Shown here in pieces: positions 11,346 to 22,942 of a DNA stretch of 64,000 nt. The stretch lies in NCBI GenBank assembly GCA_963556495.2, contig OY747713.1, positions 26,351,961 through 26,415,960 on the forward strand, written 5' to 3'. The stretch is from Valencia hispanica. Taxonomy: Eukaryota > Chordata > Actinopteri > Cyprinodontiformes > Valenciidae. Under the pieces are notes generated by a model, which was not told the origin of the DNA, made no database searches, and was given only the letters and a program-made list of their open reading frames with translations. The position numbers and the translations under genes are program-made. The stretch's first letter is position 1. Each line of letters starts with the position of its first letter.

Positions 11346-13395
11346 AGTCCAAATAGTCATGGTGAGTTTACAATATTTATGTGATGAAAAAGCTGACTTT
11401 TATTTTGGAAGAAGAGGTGGAAGAAAATCACACTCTACTGGGAACCCTTGGCTCTCATAAAACCTCTAAGATCAGATTTTACATAAGTTTCTTTTTCTTT
11501 AAATAGAAGCTAACACGCTCCATACTCACTGTTCTCTACTGGTTTATTCATTTTTTTTCGCTCTGTTTTGTTACTTTAAAGATAACTGTTGACAAAGTGC
11601 ATTCAACTAATTTTTAATTTCTACATTTTCTAAATATAAACCTTTTGCTTTTGCAAGGCAGCTGTTTATGACTTTTTACATGTCTTTATTAGTGGTGGGA
11701 AAACTGTGGTGTGCACTGGACAGCTTCCCAAAGCTGTGGTCAGTACCTGACATTCTTGAAACACCAAATTGGGGGTTTGAGAACAAATTAGATGTAGGAG
11801 TAATAGTGTAATTGTTGTCATAATATGATTATCTCCTTGTTTGACTGACTGGCTTGAGGTCTGTATACTTTTACCGGTGATTCTCCACTATCTCTGCTTT
11901 TAGTCATTTATTTGATCGTTTAGGATTAACTAAATTATTCAGATGAATTTCCATTTGATGCTTTTTAAGCATCGCTACATAATTTCTTTCTGTGTGTCTT
12001 TGAAGCATTATTCTTGTATCAATAACCTTTATTAAAGGCTGCATAAATTTGATTAAATGTCCATGTGTTTTCTTTGGAGTCAGTGTTTGAACTATGGTGT
12101 CAGTGAATCACCTATTGTTTTTCTCCATGGTGAATCACTGAGGCTGAATCAACAGACTATTTATTCATTTCCCCTTCTCTAAAGAAAGCTTCTTAAAACT
12201 AGTCTCACCGCTGTATGCTGTAACGTCTCATTTGATCTCTTCAGAAAAGGTCAGACCTCCTAAAGCATGCCGCTGCGGGTACCTCCTGTAAACGATTATT
12301 TAAACCCGACGCTGCTTCAGCTCAATTTCCACACACCTTTGCTTTACACTGACTGTGTTGATATAAAACTATGCAACAATCACCTAAAAAGTAGCAATAT
12401 TGACATCAGCACAGGGTGTAATTACGATAAATCTATACAGCAGTGTGCTTGTGTGTGTGTTTGAAGTTATATGGGCTGTCCTTTGCCCCGAAACGTGTTT
12501 GGTGCACAGAACACACCTTGTTTGATAGGCTTTTGATTGCACTCACTATGACTGTATGTTCTGCTCCTAAGCGAGTGGCTCTTATCAGAATGTCTGCCAA
12601 CTCATCCGTTTCCTGACATTACAGACTCACAAACCGTGGAGGCCATGTTTCGGGGCTCTCACCTTGTATATGTTTGATCTTGCCCTGTGAATGTGACATC
12701 AACAGGAAATAGAATGAGAGTTGAGCATTTGCATACAGCTGTGAGGATGCACCAGATGCCGAGGCTGAAAGTGAGGAGAAACGAAGCACGCTGAACACAG
12801 AGAAAAGAAGCGTCAAAAGAGAGAGAAAGTACATAAATTTTCTGCACACATGAATACGTTCTGAAAGCAAACACTGGCAGGTAGAGAGACGCAGAAATGC
12901 TGGGTGCGGCTGCAATGAGGAATGTGCTTAAGGCATCTTAACACACCCAACCCTTTTCTCCCTCCCTGCCCCCACTTTATCTCTCACTCGTCCTCCATTT
13001 CTCAGCCTCTTCTGCCTGTCCCCGCCCTTTCTGAGTCCCCTGGCAGTCTGTCAGCAGGTACGCAGGACCAGAAAAGAGAGGAAGCCTGGCCTGTACACCT
13101 GGCTGATGAGCCCTGGCATCAATAGAGGGCTGTTTGATTGGAAAATGCTTCTTAAAAATATCAACTTTGCAGAGTTGGCAATAAAGTGCATTGCATTAGT
13201 GTAAGTTAGCCTATAAATGAGAAATAATCACAAAAACTTAAATCTACACAAAGGTTTGTATTATAAGGTGAACCCCCCCACCCCAGTGGTCCTGAAATTA
13301 TACTTTCTAATGACGGCTTGCGTGTGTTTGGGGGTACGTCTCTACCAGCTAAACTGAACTGAACTAAACTTTTTCTGAATTTACCTACACAGAGG
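11346..13395. other. Non-coding stretch; no gene seen
   Basis: It is AT-rich with a C-rich patch near 12950-13060. Open frames near 12.6-12.9 kb and 12.9-13.1 kb lack domain features or plausible splice context. Confidence 0.45.
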
Positions 13396-13399
13396 CCTG

Positions 13400-13590
13400 T
13401 TTCTCTTAGCCACCCTTCAAAATGGGAAAGACAAGAGAGCCTGCCATTCAAGCAAGGCAGATGTGTGCCAGTCTTCACAAGTCAGAAAATGGCAACAAAA
13501 AAAATAGTTGCTAACCTCAACTCCAGATCTACTGTCAGAAGGATAACTAAAAAAATGTTTAAAGTTTGAACAGTGAGAAGCAAGGCTGGA
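13400..13590 (+). mobile_element. Tc1-like transposase N-terminus relic, copy 2
   Basis: From ATG at 13422 the frame reads MGKTREPAIQARQMCASLHK, closely resembling the N-terminus of a fish Tc1 transposase, and stops soon after (TGCTAA). It is the same family and orientation as 11130-11345 but better preserved. Confidence 0.65.
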
Positions 13591-14418
13591 GATGCTTCGT
13601 TGATGTTGTCACCACACACAGTGAGACGAGTGATGGGGAGATATAAAATAATCAAATACTTATATATTAGCACTACTGTAAGTAAAAAAATTTTAGTTCA
13701 GAAGTAAAAACGGTTATTAAAACCTTCATGAACCTCTTACATCCTCCAACACACCTTAGTGCAGTGGTGGGGGGACTATCAGCTTCACAGGCTGATCTTA
13801 ATTAAAGGGTGTTTAAAACTCTGCAGTGCTCTTCCTCTCACAACTTGTAACGATTTAGTGGCTAAATGTGCTTCTGTTCTGTCAGACCCAGAGGACACAA
13901 ACGTGAGAACTTATGTTATTGCAGGGTGAATCTGTTTTTCAGCAAATGTGCATTCAGAGAAAACTAGCACGTTCCAAATGACATTGTTGTCACATCTTTT
14001 TCTGAATGTTTTTATTCATCTTTATAGCTGACATTGCTTTTGTTCCAGAGCAGATTTAATCTTCGAATTCTGGTGTCAACAGCGAACCTGGCGAATGATG
14101 AGCAGCAGCACCAAGAACCTACTCTGCAAGTCTCCTGTATCTGTTTCTTTGTCTGTCTCTGTACCATGTCTCTGTGAGCTCTCCCAGCATGCTTTTCTCA
14201 CGCTGTAATGTCACACCTGCGTATAAGGTGACTCCCTGGAGTCGGAGGCTTCGAGGTCAATTTTGCACCGTAGTGGTGGCAGCAAGGATACATACACACA
14301 TATTTCTTTTTCATATTTAACTGATACGATGTGACACTGAATTACAGTGGCATTGCAACAATTACAGGCCTGTATCCGTTTCTTTGGTTTCCATGGAAAA
14401 ATACTGGCATAAAAAGAG

Positions 14419-14515
14419 TACTACTACTACTACTACTACTACTACAACAACAACAACAACTACTACTACTACTAAAAATTATTATAATAATTAAAATAGT
14501 AATAATAATAATAAT
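14419..14515 (+). repeat. Compound trinucleotide microsatellite
   Basis: (TAC)n, then (AAC)n, then (TAC)n, followed by AT-rich spacer and (AAT)n. The short Leu/Gln-rich frame over it is an artefact. Confidence 0.9.
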
Positions 14516-15199
14516 AGTTAAATATTTTTCGTAATAAATGTGTATTATTATTATTACAACAAAATATCTGAGTTAAGATATTTCTTTTTACAAATAAAGT
14601 ACATTAGTCAGAAAGCAAATTTATGTGTCTACAACCAAGTGAGCTGAAGTTAAAGTACATAAATAATATCCAAAATAATCTCTGTCAAGTACTTCCAAAT
14701 GAGTTTTGTGTCATGATCCTGACAAACCTGCATGTGTGTGTTATTATCACATGAATGTCTGTATATGTTACAGCTGTAATCATAGCTTGAGGCCTGGCTC
14801 AGGCCACTCCAACAAGCATTAAATGCATTTATTTTTGCTCTGGGTGGAGTGTTATTGTGAAAACGAATCAGCCCAGTTATGAGAAAGTCCCTGCAGTGCG
14901 CAGTAAGTTTTCATTTGTCTTTCATAAATAATTCTGCTTGGTATGTTCTGTGTGTCAGACAGGAGGGAAAAAATGCCACGGAGCCATCACTGCATACCTA
15001 GAAACAGGTGTTGTCACTCAGGTGCTATTATTATCGTTGCGCATGGAGTGATGATAATGATTATTGGGAAGCTACACTCATAACTTGCACAAAGTCTGAT
15101 AAAATCAGAGTTTAGTACAACCACTAGTTACAGCTTCAGACACTGTAAATAAAAAAGATACATTTAAAATGGCACGTAAGTTATTTTTCAGGTTTTGGT

Positions 15200-15560
15200 T
15201 TCAGGTTTGGACCCAAATGCAGGCTGAACCAGAGGCACCAAGATGCAGTAGAGAGTTTTAATAATGAAAAACAAAAACCTAAAGAGATGTCAAGAAGGGA
15301 ACAGGACATGGAACTGCCGTGAGTGTTACAGACAGTCTAACGGAAGAATCCAGCAAGGAACAAACAAAAACCAGGAGCTTCAATACTGAAGCAGTGGTGG
15401 AAAATAACAAACAAACCAGACAAACTAATTAGAGGAAACCTGGGACAGCTGTGCCAGGGAGAAAGCATGGAAACTGAGCGAGGAAGACTAATCAACACAA
15501 AGAGAGTTGAACTAAAACTCAAAGGGAACTACAAACCTAGGGGAAAAAAACTAAAACACA
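15200..15560 (-). mobile_element. Purine-rich interspersed repeat (common fish non-autonomous type)
   Basis: TTTGGACCCAAATGCAGGC, then an A-rich stretch with AACAAAAACCAGGAGCTT and GGAAACCTGGGACAGCTG, is a pattern I know as a frequent fish repeat. A similar purine-rich unit occurs at 33000-33480 and a pyrimidine-rich, opposite-strand one at 36400-36640. The class is uncertain. Confidence 0.45.
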
Positions 15561-16604
15561 AAGGAATGAACTTCTTTGGGAAGACCCTTCTAACAATAAT
15601 GAACACAGAGAAACGAACTAAATATGGTGAGATGTATTGAACATAGACAAACCACATGGAAAATATAAAAAAAAATAAAAATACAAAAGAAAACCGAAAC
15701 CCAAACATCCAGCGATCGAGAATAAAACATAAACAATAAAACAATAAAGGCCTGGTCTTTACCTTTGGACTTGAGCTTTATGCTAAATTTAAATTGGAGG
15801 GACTTTGTTCTCAATGTGATTGAGGATTTAAAAAAACTCTTTCTAAACAAACCAATTATGTCCTTGGGCCTGTTATGAGTTCAAAAGCCCCTCAGATTTA
15901 CAAATACACAATCAAGTGTTTGTACCAGGTACCTTTTTGAAAGGGTGTTACATACGGGTTGTCAAAGACAACTGTAGATGTGCAGGTGGATGCTGATAGA
16001 GGTCTAAACCATGCAGGCAGTGATCCTTATCTGCCTCCTGGAAAAGAACGAGCTGACAAAGAAGCTAAAACTCAGTCCCAAAGTAGAATTCCTAAAAACA
16101 TTTTATATGAACCATTTCATTATTTGTATGTTTAATGTCTGATTTGAATCTAATGTGTAAAATCTAATCCTTAAAAGCATTTCCCCCCTCATACACTGTT
16201 TAGTTGGGATTTTAGATCTTTGTGTATGAATGAAAATGTATTTTAACACAAGATACAAAATGACATGTTTTATCCATTTGAGCGAGAAGATTGTTCTGAG
16301 AGTTCATTTAGTATAGTATTTCTGTATTTATTGCTGTAGTATTTAGTATTTCTGAGTATCTTAGAAAATTCTTTATATAGGCCTATGTCTATGGTCAGAC
16401 CAAGTCAGAACCATACCATATTTGGAAATGGCACTGTTACATATCGGAACTGAAGGGGGCGATATTTCCAATATTATCTCACATTTTCCTTCTTTTTAAA
16501 TATTTATTGATTCCCGTCATTACTGGCACCATAATACATAAGTTCTTATATTTGGATTCATTGATATTTGTGGTGTTCTTGTAGAGTTTGTTAAAAAATA
16601 GCAT

Positions 16605-16945
16605 ATATGCCCCACCTCCAGGCCTGGCTCCAGAGGGGGGCCCCTGTGACCCACGTCCGGGCGAGGGAACACTAGGTCCATATATGTTGCTCATCATGGG
16701 GGTCTTCGGGCTCCACTATGCCTGGATGCCTCCCCGGTGAGGTGTTCCAGGCACGGGGAGGAGGCCCAGGGGAAGACCCAGGGGAAGACCCAGGACACGC
16801 TGGAGGGACTATGTTTCTCTGCTGGCCTGGGAGCGCCTTGGGATTCCTCCCGAGAAGCTGGAACAAGTGGCTGGAGAGAGGGAAGTCTGGGTCTCTCTGC
16901 TGCCCCCGCGACCCGACTCCGGATAAACGGAAGAAGATGGATGGA
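16605..16945 (+). mobile_element. RTE-like LINE 3' end, truncated
   Basis: From about 16718 the sequence encodes, across broken frames, the C-terminal tail of a fish RTE-type reverse transcriptase protein: CCTCCCCGGTGAGGTGTTCC (LPGEVFQA), the PRTRW-like region, WERLGIPP-like and EREVW-like blocks. It ends in a short (ATGG) tail. A tandem 12-bp duplication (GGGGAAGACCCA twice) disrupts it. The upstream part (16605-16700) is another repeat often seen beside such copies. The same family occurs in the other orientation at 20985-21591. Confidence 0.6.
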
Positions 16946-17746
16946 TTTTCTTTCATAAAATGTGAAAAACATGAGTATTTTTTATATAATGTTTTAATTC
17001 TTTTAAAATGATAGGGAAATGCCTAATGTTATTTGTGAAAATATTTGTGAATTTCTTAAATTATTTTTATTCACTACATATTTTATACACCTTTTGGTTA
17101 ATAATGTGGTCATAATGGAAAAATTGGAATTCAAAAAAATTAAAATTTAAAAAGTGGAATTTTGGGGAAAAAAAAAACAGAATTGGGAAAATAATGAAAG
17201 GGATTTAATACTAACAATGAATAATATATTTTTTGAAAAGGAATAAGTTGATGAAGCTGACAAGTAACCAATGTTTACAGTTTAAAAAGTTTTGAGTGTT
17301 ATTGTCAAAAGCACATCCCAATGAATCATTTGTGCCTTTTCTTTTCTGATAATCACAGACTGAGCAGTCTTAAAAGAAATGTGGTTTTATAGCGCCCTCT
17401 AATGGACTGAACCGGGCATTATCAAACACATTTACTGTCATCCCTGATAAAGATCTATAAAAAGCCTTCCAACTAAATTCATATTTTTATTGCTGTAGCA
17501 TAATCTACCACAGAACGTTTTACTCCGTTCCATCTCCAACCCTTAATTTAAGTACATTTTTCCAGTGAATCCGAGAATGCCAGCAAGGACGTTCTCTCCA
17601 GTTACTCCTGGTTCCCACAGTCCAAAACTGGCTATCATTTCCATACGTCGGGTCACAGTTTGGTTGAGTCTTTGTTTTTACAAAATACCTGGCACCACAA
17701 AGTACAAGGAACACAACTGAAAGAGTGCTAATAATGATGTAATTTG

Positions 17747-17780
17747 TTGTTGTTGGTGGTGGTGGTGGTAGTAGTAGTAG
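17747..17780 (+). repeat. (GTT)n(GGT)n(AGT)n microsatellite
   Basis: Trinucleotide runs are visible directly. Confidence 0.85.
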
Positions 17781-17784
17781 GCTA

Positions 17785-17915
17785 GGCATGGCAAGGTAAG
17801 GCAAATTTATTTTGCAAGAAGCATACACAAAACCTATACATTGAAGCGTTACTCAAAGTCAGCTCTAAACAGTTTTTAGTTGTTATTTAAATGAACTCAG
17901 TGTTTCAGGACTTCT
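17785..17915 (-). mobile_element. Rex1/L2-like LINE 3' fragment
   Basis: AAGGCAAATTTATTTTGCA, then AGCGTTACTCAAAGTCAGCT and AACTCAGTGTTTCAGGACTT match the reverse complement of the same LINE 3' end seen at 19889-20200. Its right end meets a truncated Tc1 element. Confidence 0.6.
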
Positions 17916-18657
17916 TATGGTTTTCTTTTAACAATGGCTTTCTTCTTGCCACTCTTCCATAAAGGCCAACTTTGTGCAGTGCACGACTAATAGTTGTCCT
18001 ATGGACAGATTCCCCCACCTGAGCTGTAGATCTCTGCAGCTCATCCAGAGTCACCATGGGCCTCTTGGCTGCATTTCTAATCAGCGCTCTCCTTGTTCGG
18101 CCTGTGAGTTTAGGTGGACGGCCTTGTCTTTACAGTTGTGCCATACTCCTTCCATTTCTGAATGATCACTTGAACAGTGCTCCGTGGGATGTTCAAGGCT
18201 TGGGAAATCTTTTTGTAGCCTAACCCTGCTTTAAATTTCTCAATAACTTTATCCCTGACCTGTCTGGTGTGTTCTTTGGACTTCAAGGTGTTGTTGCTCC
18301 CAACATTCTCTTAGACAACCTCTGAGGCTGTCACAGGGCAGCTGTATTTGTACTGACATTAGATTACACACAGGGACACTCTATTTAGTCATTAGCACTC
18401 ATCAGGCAATGTCTATGGGCAACTGACTGCACTCAGACCAAAGGGGGCTGAATAATTACGCACACCCCACTTTTCAGTTATTTGTTTGTAAAAAATGTTT
18501 GGAATCATGTATGATTTTCGTTCCACTTCTCACTTGTACACCACTTTGTTTTGGTCTTTCACGTGGAATTCCAATAAAATTGATTCATGTCTGTGGCTGT
18601 AATGTGACAAAATGTGGAAAAGTTCAAGGGGCCCGAATACTTTTGCAAGCCACTGTA
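17916..18657 (-). mobile_element. Tc1-like transposon, N-terminal half, truncated
   Basis: On the minus strand the sequence encodes a Tc1 transposase N-terminus: the first helix-turn-helix (KKISQALNIPRSTVQ), then GRPPKLTGRTRRALIRNA and RTTISRALHKVGLYGR from the second. A frame shift lies between the two blocks. The terminal repeat survives at the right end (GCAAAAGTATTC...CACTGTA near 18640-18657). The catalytic DDE half is missing at the left end, where the copy abuts a LINE fragment. It cannot be functional. Confidence 0.75.
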
Positions 18658-18796
18658 TGTGGCCAGATAGTTGCCATGTGTGGTTTTCTGTCTGTGCATA
18701 AAATGAATGCAAAATGAGCAGATAATCCTTAGTCTGTAACATATGTATCTTTATATTATTTTTGCACAATAAATATGACAGAAAGAGATGACAAAC

Positions 18797-19795
18797 ACAC
18801 ACTGGTCACTGTATTAGGTACACCTGTTTAATTACGTTACAAATAGTGAATCAGCCAGTCACATGGCTGCAGTTCATTTAGCCATTTAGATGTGTTGGAG
18901 ACAACCTGCTGAACTTTAAAGACGCCGTCAGAGGTGGGGCGATACAGGATTTAAAGGGACTTCAGACCCTATTGAATGAATTCATTTGCGATGACGTAAA
19001 AACATCTGTCTTTTGCTTTTTTATTTTTTGCTGTCAAGCATATTCTAAATTAAGTAAAGATTACAAATTTGAATAATCCACAGTTAGGCATGACTCTGAC
19101 TGCTGGATGGTTGCAGGTGCTTCTAGTATGATCCTTGGTACTATGTGTTTAATATAAGGATCAACAGGTTTACAAACACCACCTTGGCTGTGTGGTGTTA
19201 GCTAAGAACAGGAAACAATAGCTGCAATTCACACAGGCTCAACAAAACTGGGCAGCAAAAGAATAATGTTGTAGCGTTTAACATTGCAATGGTAGGCTCA
19301 GAATTAGTCACCAACAACATGAAAGCATAAATCTTCTTTGTATCAAGGTTTCAGAATGGTGGTGGTACAATGATGTGGTGGATGTTTTTTTGCTGTACTT
19401 TGGGATTCTGAGTACCAATTGAGCATCATTTAACAACACAGCCTGCCTGAGTGTTGTTGCTGACCATAGATATCATTTTATGACATCAGTGTGCTTCATC
19501 TTTCCAGCAGGATTATGCACCATGTCTCCAATCTCAAATAATCTGAAAATGGTATTTTACACACAAAAAGGAGTACTCTAATGCCCTCCATAGTCAAGAG
19601 ATTTCAATCCAGTAGTGCATCTTTGGGAGGTTGAACGGGAGATTTGGATCATGGATATTCACCCAACAAATCTTAATGCTTTCATGTTAGTATGTACCAA
19701 AATTTCTGAGGAATGTGTCTGATACAATTTTGAAATTATGCCATGAAGAACTGAGGCAGTAATGAATACAAAGAGGGTCTGGTGAGTGTAAATAA
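18797..19795 (+). mobile_element. Second Tc1-like transposon family, decayed
   Basis: The left end reads GGTCACTGTATTAGGTACAC, a common fish Tc1 terminal repeat. About 19195-19470 and 19560-19770 hold transposase remnants (AGCTAAGAACAGGAAAC, AACAACATGAAAGCAT, then CTTTGGGAGGTTGAACGGG, corresponding to the catalytic C-terminal half). The right end has GGTCTGGTGAGTG. About 18935-19195 does not resemble the family. Many stops are present. Confidence 0.7.
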
Positions 19796-19888
19796 ATATC
19801 AAGACACCTGAAGAAAAAGATGCTTGGAAAATTGGGTGAGAATCAGGACTTGTCATTGCAAAAATAGATGGTAAAAAGGATGCAATGT

Positions 19889-20975
19889 GGCAAGGCAATT
19901 TTATTTGTATAGCACACTTTCAACAACAAGGTAATTAAAGAAGCTTTACATGATTAAAGGGTAAAATAAAAATAGCAGTAAAACACAGACAAAGCATATA
20001 AAGTAAAAACAGCAATAAAGCAAGAAACTCATACAGATACATCAAAGCATTACAAAGCATATAATGTAGAAACAGCAGTAAAGCAAGAAGCACACACAAA
20101 ACATGATACATCAAAGCATTACTCAAAGGCAGCTATAAACAGATACGTTTTTAGTTGTGATTTAAAGAAACTCAGTGTTTCAGCAGCTTTGCATTTTTTT
20201 GGGAGATTTGTTCCAGATTAGAGGAGCATAGAAACTGAAAGCTGATTCTCCATGTTTGGTTCTAATTCTAGGGATGTTGAGTAGACTGGAATTAGAGGAC
20301 CTGAGTGGTCTGGTGGGTTGCTATAGTAACAGTAGATATTCAACATACTTTGGTGCTAAACCATTCATGATTATAAACTAGTAGGAGTATTTTGAAGTCT
20401 ATTCTCTGAGCTACAGGGAGCCAGTGTAAGGACTGTAGAACTGGGGTGATGTGCTCTACTTTCCTGGTTCTAGTGAGGAACACGAGCAGCAGTGTTCTGG
20501 ATCAGCTGCATGTGTCTAATTGACATTTTAGGCAGACGTGTGAAGACACTATTGCAGTAATCAATCAGAGTGAAGATAACAGCATGGATGAGTTTTTTAA
20601 GGTCCTGTTGCGACATCAGTGCTTTAATCCTAGAAATGTTCTTCAGGTGATAGAACGCTGACCTTGTTATTGCCTTTATGTGACCCTGGAGGTTCAGGTC
20701 TGAGTCCATTACTACACCTAGATTTCGGGCCTGATCAGTAGTTTCTAGCTGTATTAACTGAAGCTGTGTGCTGACTATTGATTTTTCCTCTTTAGGTCGA
20801 AAAGTAATTACTTCTGTTTTGTTTCTGTTCAGCTGGAGAAAGTTAGGGCACATCCATCCATTGATTTGCTCGATGCATTTACTTAGGGTCTGGATGGGTT
20901 CAAAGTCATCTGGTGACATCGTGATGTAGAGCTGAGTATCATCTGCATGTTATGGTTGTTAATCTTATTGGTTGT
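19889..20975 (-). mobile_element. Rex1/L2-like LINE, 3' part (reverse transcriptase C-terminus and 3' UTR)
   Basis: An open frame at 20470-20919 encodes the C-terminal part of a CR1/L2/Rex1-type reverse transcriptase: [32 protein letters not shown], and [15 protein letters not shown]. The 3' UTR extends left to AAGGCAATTTTATTTGTATA at about 19889. The copy is interrupted on its 5' side by an RTE-like LINE (20985-21591) and resumes at 21604 with MPQGSILGALLFN, the RT motif that should lie just upstream. The 5' half of the element is absent. Confidence 0.8.
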
Positions 20976-21603
20976 TAGTGGGAGCATCCATCCATCCATC
21001 CATCCATCCATCTTCTTCCGCGGGGTCGGGTCGCTGGGGTAGAAGCTTAAGCAAAGGCACCCAGACTTCCCTCTCCCCAGCCACTTGTTCCGCCTCCTCG
21101 GGAGGAATCCCAAGACGCTCCCAGGCCAGCTGAGAAACATAGTCCCTCCAGCGTGTCCTGGGTCTTCCCCTGGGCCTCCTCCTAGTGGGACGTGCCCGAA
21201 ACACCTCACCAGGGAGGCGTCCAGGAGGCATCCTGACCAGATGCCCGAGCCACTTCAACTGACTCCTCTCGATGTGGAGGAGCAGCGGCTCTACTCTGAG
21301 CCCCCTCCGGATGACTGAGCTTCTCACCCTATCTCTAAGGGAGAGCCCAGACACTCTACGGAGGAAACTCATTTCAGCCACTTGTATCTGTGATCTCGTC
21401 ACCACCCAGAGTTTGTGACCATAGATGAGGGTAGGAACGTAGATCGACCGGTAAATCGAGAGCTTCGCCTTTCGGCGTAGCTCTCTCTTCACCACGACAG
21501 ACCAGTACAGCGCCAGCATCACTGCAGACGCCCTACCAATCCGTCTATCGATCTCCCGCTCCATTTTTCCCTCATTCGTGAACAATGGTTGTAGTGGGAG
21601 CAT
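20976..21603 (-). mobile_element. RTE-like LINE fragment nested in the Rex1/L2 copy, with target-site duplication
   Basis: The minus-strand frame encodes a fish RTE-type LINE C-terminus: ELRRKAKLSIYRSIYVPTL, VAEMSFLRRVSGLSLRDRV, HLVRMPPGRLPGEVFRA, RGRPRTRW and WERLGIPPEE, ending in a (GGAT)n tail (20985-21012). TAGTGGGAGCAT occurs on both sides (20976-20987 and 21592-21603), which fits a 12-bp target duplication (the last 3 bases overlap the tail). The insertion is 5'-truncated. It breaks the host LINE immediately after its PQGSILG motif. Confidence 0.8.
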
Positions 21604-21797
21604 GTGGATATTAAATAAGAGAGCCCCCAGGATGGAGCCCTGGGGCACCCCACATGTGATTTCTGTTCGTTCTGATGAAAAGTTGCCTGTTGAAACAAAG
21701 AAGTCCCTGTTATTTAGGTAAGACTCAAACCAGCCAAGTACTTTACCAGAGAGTCCGACCCAGCTCTCCAGTCATTCCAATAGTATATCTTGATCAA
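21604..21797 (-). mobile_element. Rex1/L2-like LINE, upstream RT segment
   Basis: The minus strand continues the same LINE: a SWVGLSGKVLGWFESYL-like block, then PQGSILGALLFN. It is separated from its downstream half by the nested RTE insertion. It ends near 21797 at a microsatellite. Confidence 0.7.
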
Positions 21798-21892
21798 CAG
21801 TGGTAGTAGTAGTATGAATAATAATAATACTAATAACAATAATAATAATAATTATTATCATTATTATTATCATTATCATTATCATTACAATT
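21798..21892 (+). repeat. Compound (AGT)n / (AAT)n / (ATT,ATC)n microsatellite
   Basis: Trinucleotide runs are visible directly, and the array abuts a perfect hairpin at 21893. Confidence 0.85.
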
Positions 21893-21954
21893 ACAATACT
21901 CTGAGGGAACACTATCTGACGGTCATCTCAGATAGTGTTCCCTCAGAGTATTGT
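21893..21954. repeat. Perfect 27-nt-arm hairpin, 8-nt loop
   Basis: The arms 21893-21919 and 21928-21954 are exact reverse complements; the loop is CGGTCATC. A perfect stem this long implies recent origin or constraint. No Drosha-type flanking stem is seen, so I do not call it a microRNA. Confidence 0.9.
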
Positions 21955-22324
21955 TATTAAAATGACAGTGATTTGTTGAAACTGCACAGAGTGACTAATT
22001 TTCAAATCATTAGTTATGAAAATAATTTTCAATGGGGTGTGAGCTCGTTTGCCTGTAAATCAGAGGGGGACGACTATCTGACAGCCTTCCTTTTGACATT
22101 ATAATAATGCAAAATATAATTTCTTTCTACAAAAACATCCCGAAACATAATATGTAGAATTGTTGTGTAATAAAACTGAAGGTAGTCGAGTTTACAGAGC
22201 AATTTAATGAAACAAAGATAGCAGTCTAAAAGAAATATGGGGTTAGAAAACAAAACCGAAACTGATATCGATGGGGGAACAGATACTGACATAACACCTC
22301 TAGACTATGGAATACCTTACATTT

Positions 22325-22610
22325 GTGCATCAGACAGGCTCCTTCATTATCCATTTTTAAAACTCGCTTTAGGCTACTCGTTGGCTTTCAACCCAAACTG
22401 AGACTTTATTTTATGTTGATTTTATTTTGTTTCTGTGTTTGTTTTAAACTATTTTATCTTCAATCTTTTGCATCTTTTGCTTTTAGCATTGCTGATATGG
22501 ACCAACTTTTAAATTGCCTTTTACCGCTTGTTCCTTCTTTGATGTGCAGCATTTTGTTCTAGCCTTGGCTTGACAAAGCGCTTTATAAATAATGATTCTG
22601 ATGATGGTTA
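22325..22610 (+). mobile_element. Rex1/L2-like LINE 3' end
   Basis: The frame reads RQAPSLSIFKTRFRLLVGF, the terminal peptide of CR1/L2/Rex1-type LINEs. It is followed by an AT-rich 3' UTR and AAAGCGCTTTATAAATAATG with a TGATG-type tail. It lies about 200 bases upstream of the rtp3 regulatory motifs. Confidence 0.65.
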
Positions 22611-22807
22611 TGACCATGTTTAGGCTACTTATTTTACGCCTCATAGTTTTGCACCATCCTAAACGTTTATGTGCTTCTATGATTATAATTATCTAGATAT
22701 TTCAAAATGTTGCAACATTTCTTCATGGCTGTTTGGTTAACTCCCTTCCCGGTGCCAAGAGAAATTTATTGAAGACGTTTGTAGCTGGCAATCCATTTTC
22801 ATGGAAT

Positions 22808-22868
22808 GGAAACCGAAAATGATGTTAGGTTTCGTTTTCCTTACAGCTGATTCTGTCCGGTATAAATA
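22808..22868 (+). promoter_or_regulatory. rtp3: rtp3 core promoter: two ISRE-type motifs and a TATA box
   Basis: GGAAACCGAAAA (22808-22819) and AGGTTTCGTTTTCC (22827-22840, the same type on the opposite strand) fit the IRF/ISGF3 consensus GAAANNGAAA. TATAAATA follows at 22861-22868. A start site about 30 bases further on, near 22890, would leave a 5' UTR of about 50 bases before the ATG. This layout suggests interferon-driven transcription, agreeing with published interferon induction of fish rtp3. The activity is inferred. Confidence 0.75.
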
Positions 22869-22942
22869 AAGCGGCTGTCTGCAGAACAACATTCAGCGGA
22901 CAAACACCGTCTCAGAGGCTCTCCAGACATCAGAATATAAAG

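Noticed and set aside
14331..14534. Leu/Gln/Ile-rich 67-codon frame
   Set aside because: The repeat residues come from the trinucleotide microsatellite.
20965..21648. 227-codon minus frame as a single LINE protein
   Set aside because: It is a chimera. Its first residues belong to the host Rex1/L2-like LINE and the rest to the nested RTE-like LINE.
21893..21954. MicroRNA precursor
   Set aside because: The stem is perfect but only 27 bp with an 8-base loop, and no flanking lower stem is seen. Real animal precursors are longer and usually carry mismatches.
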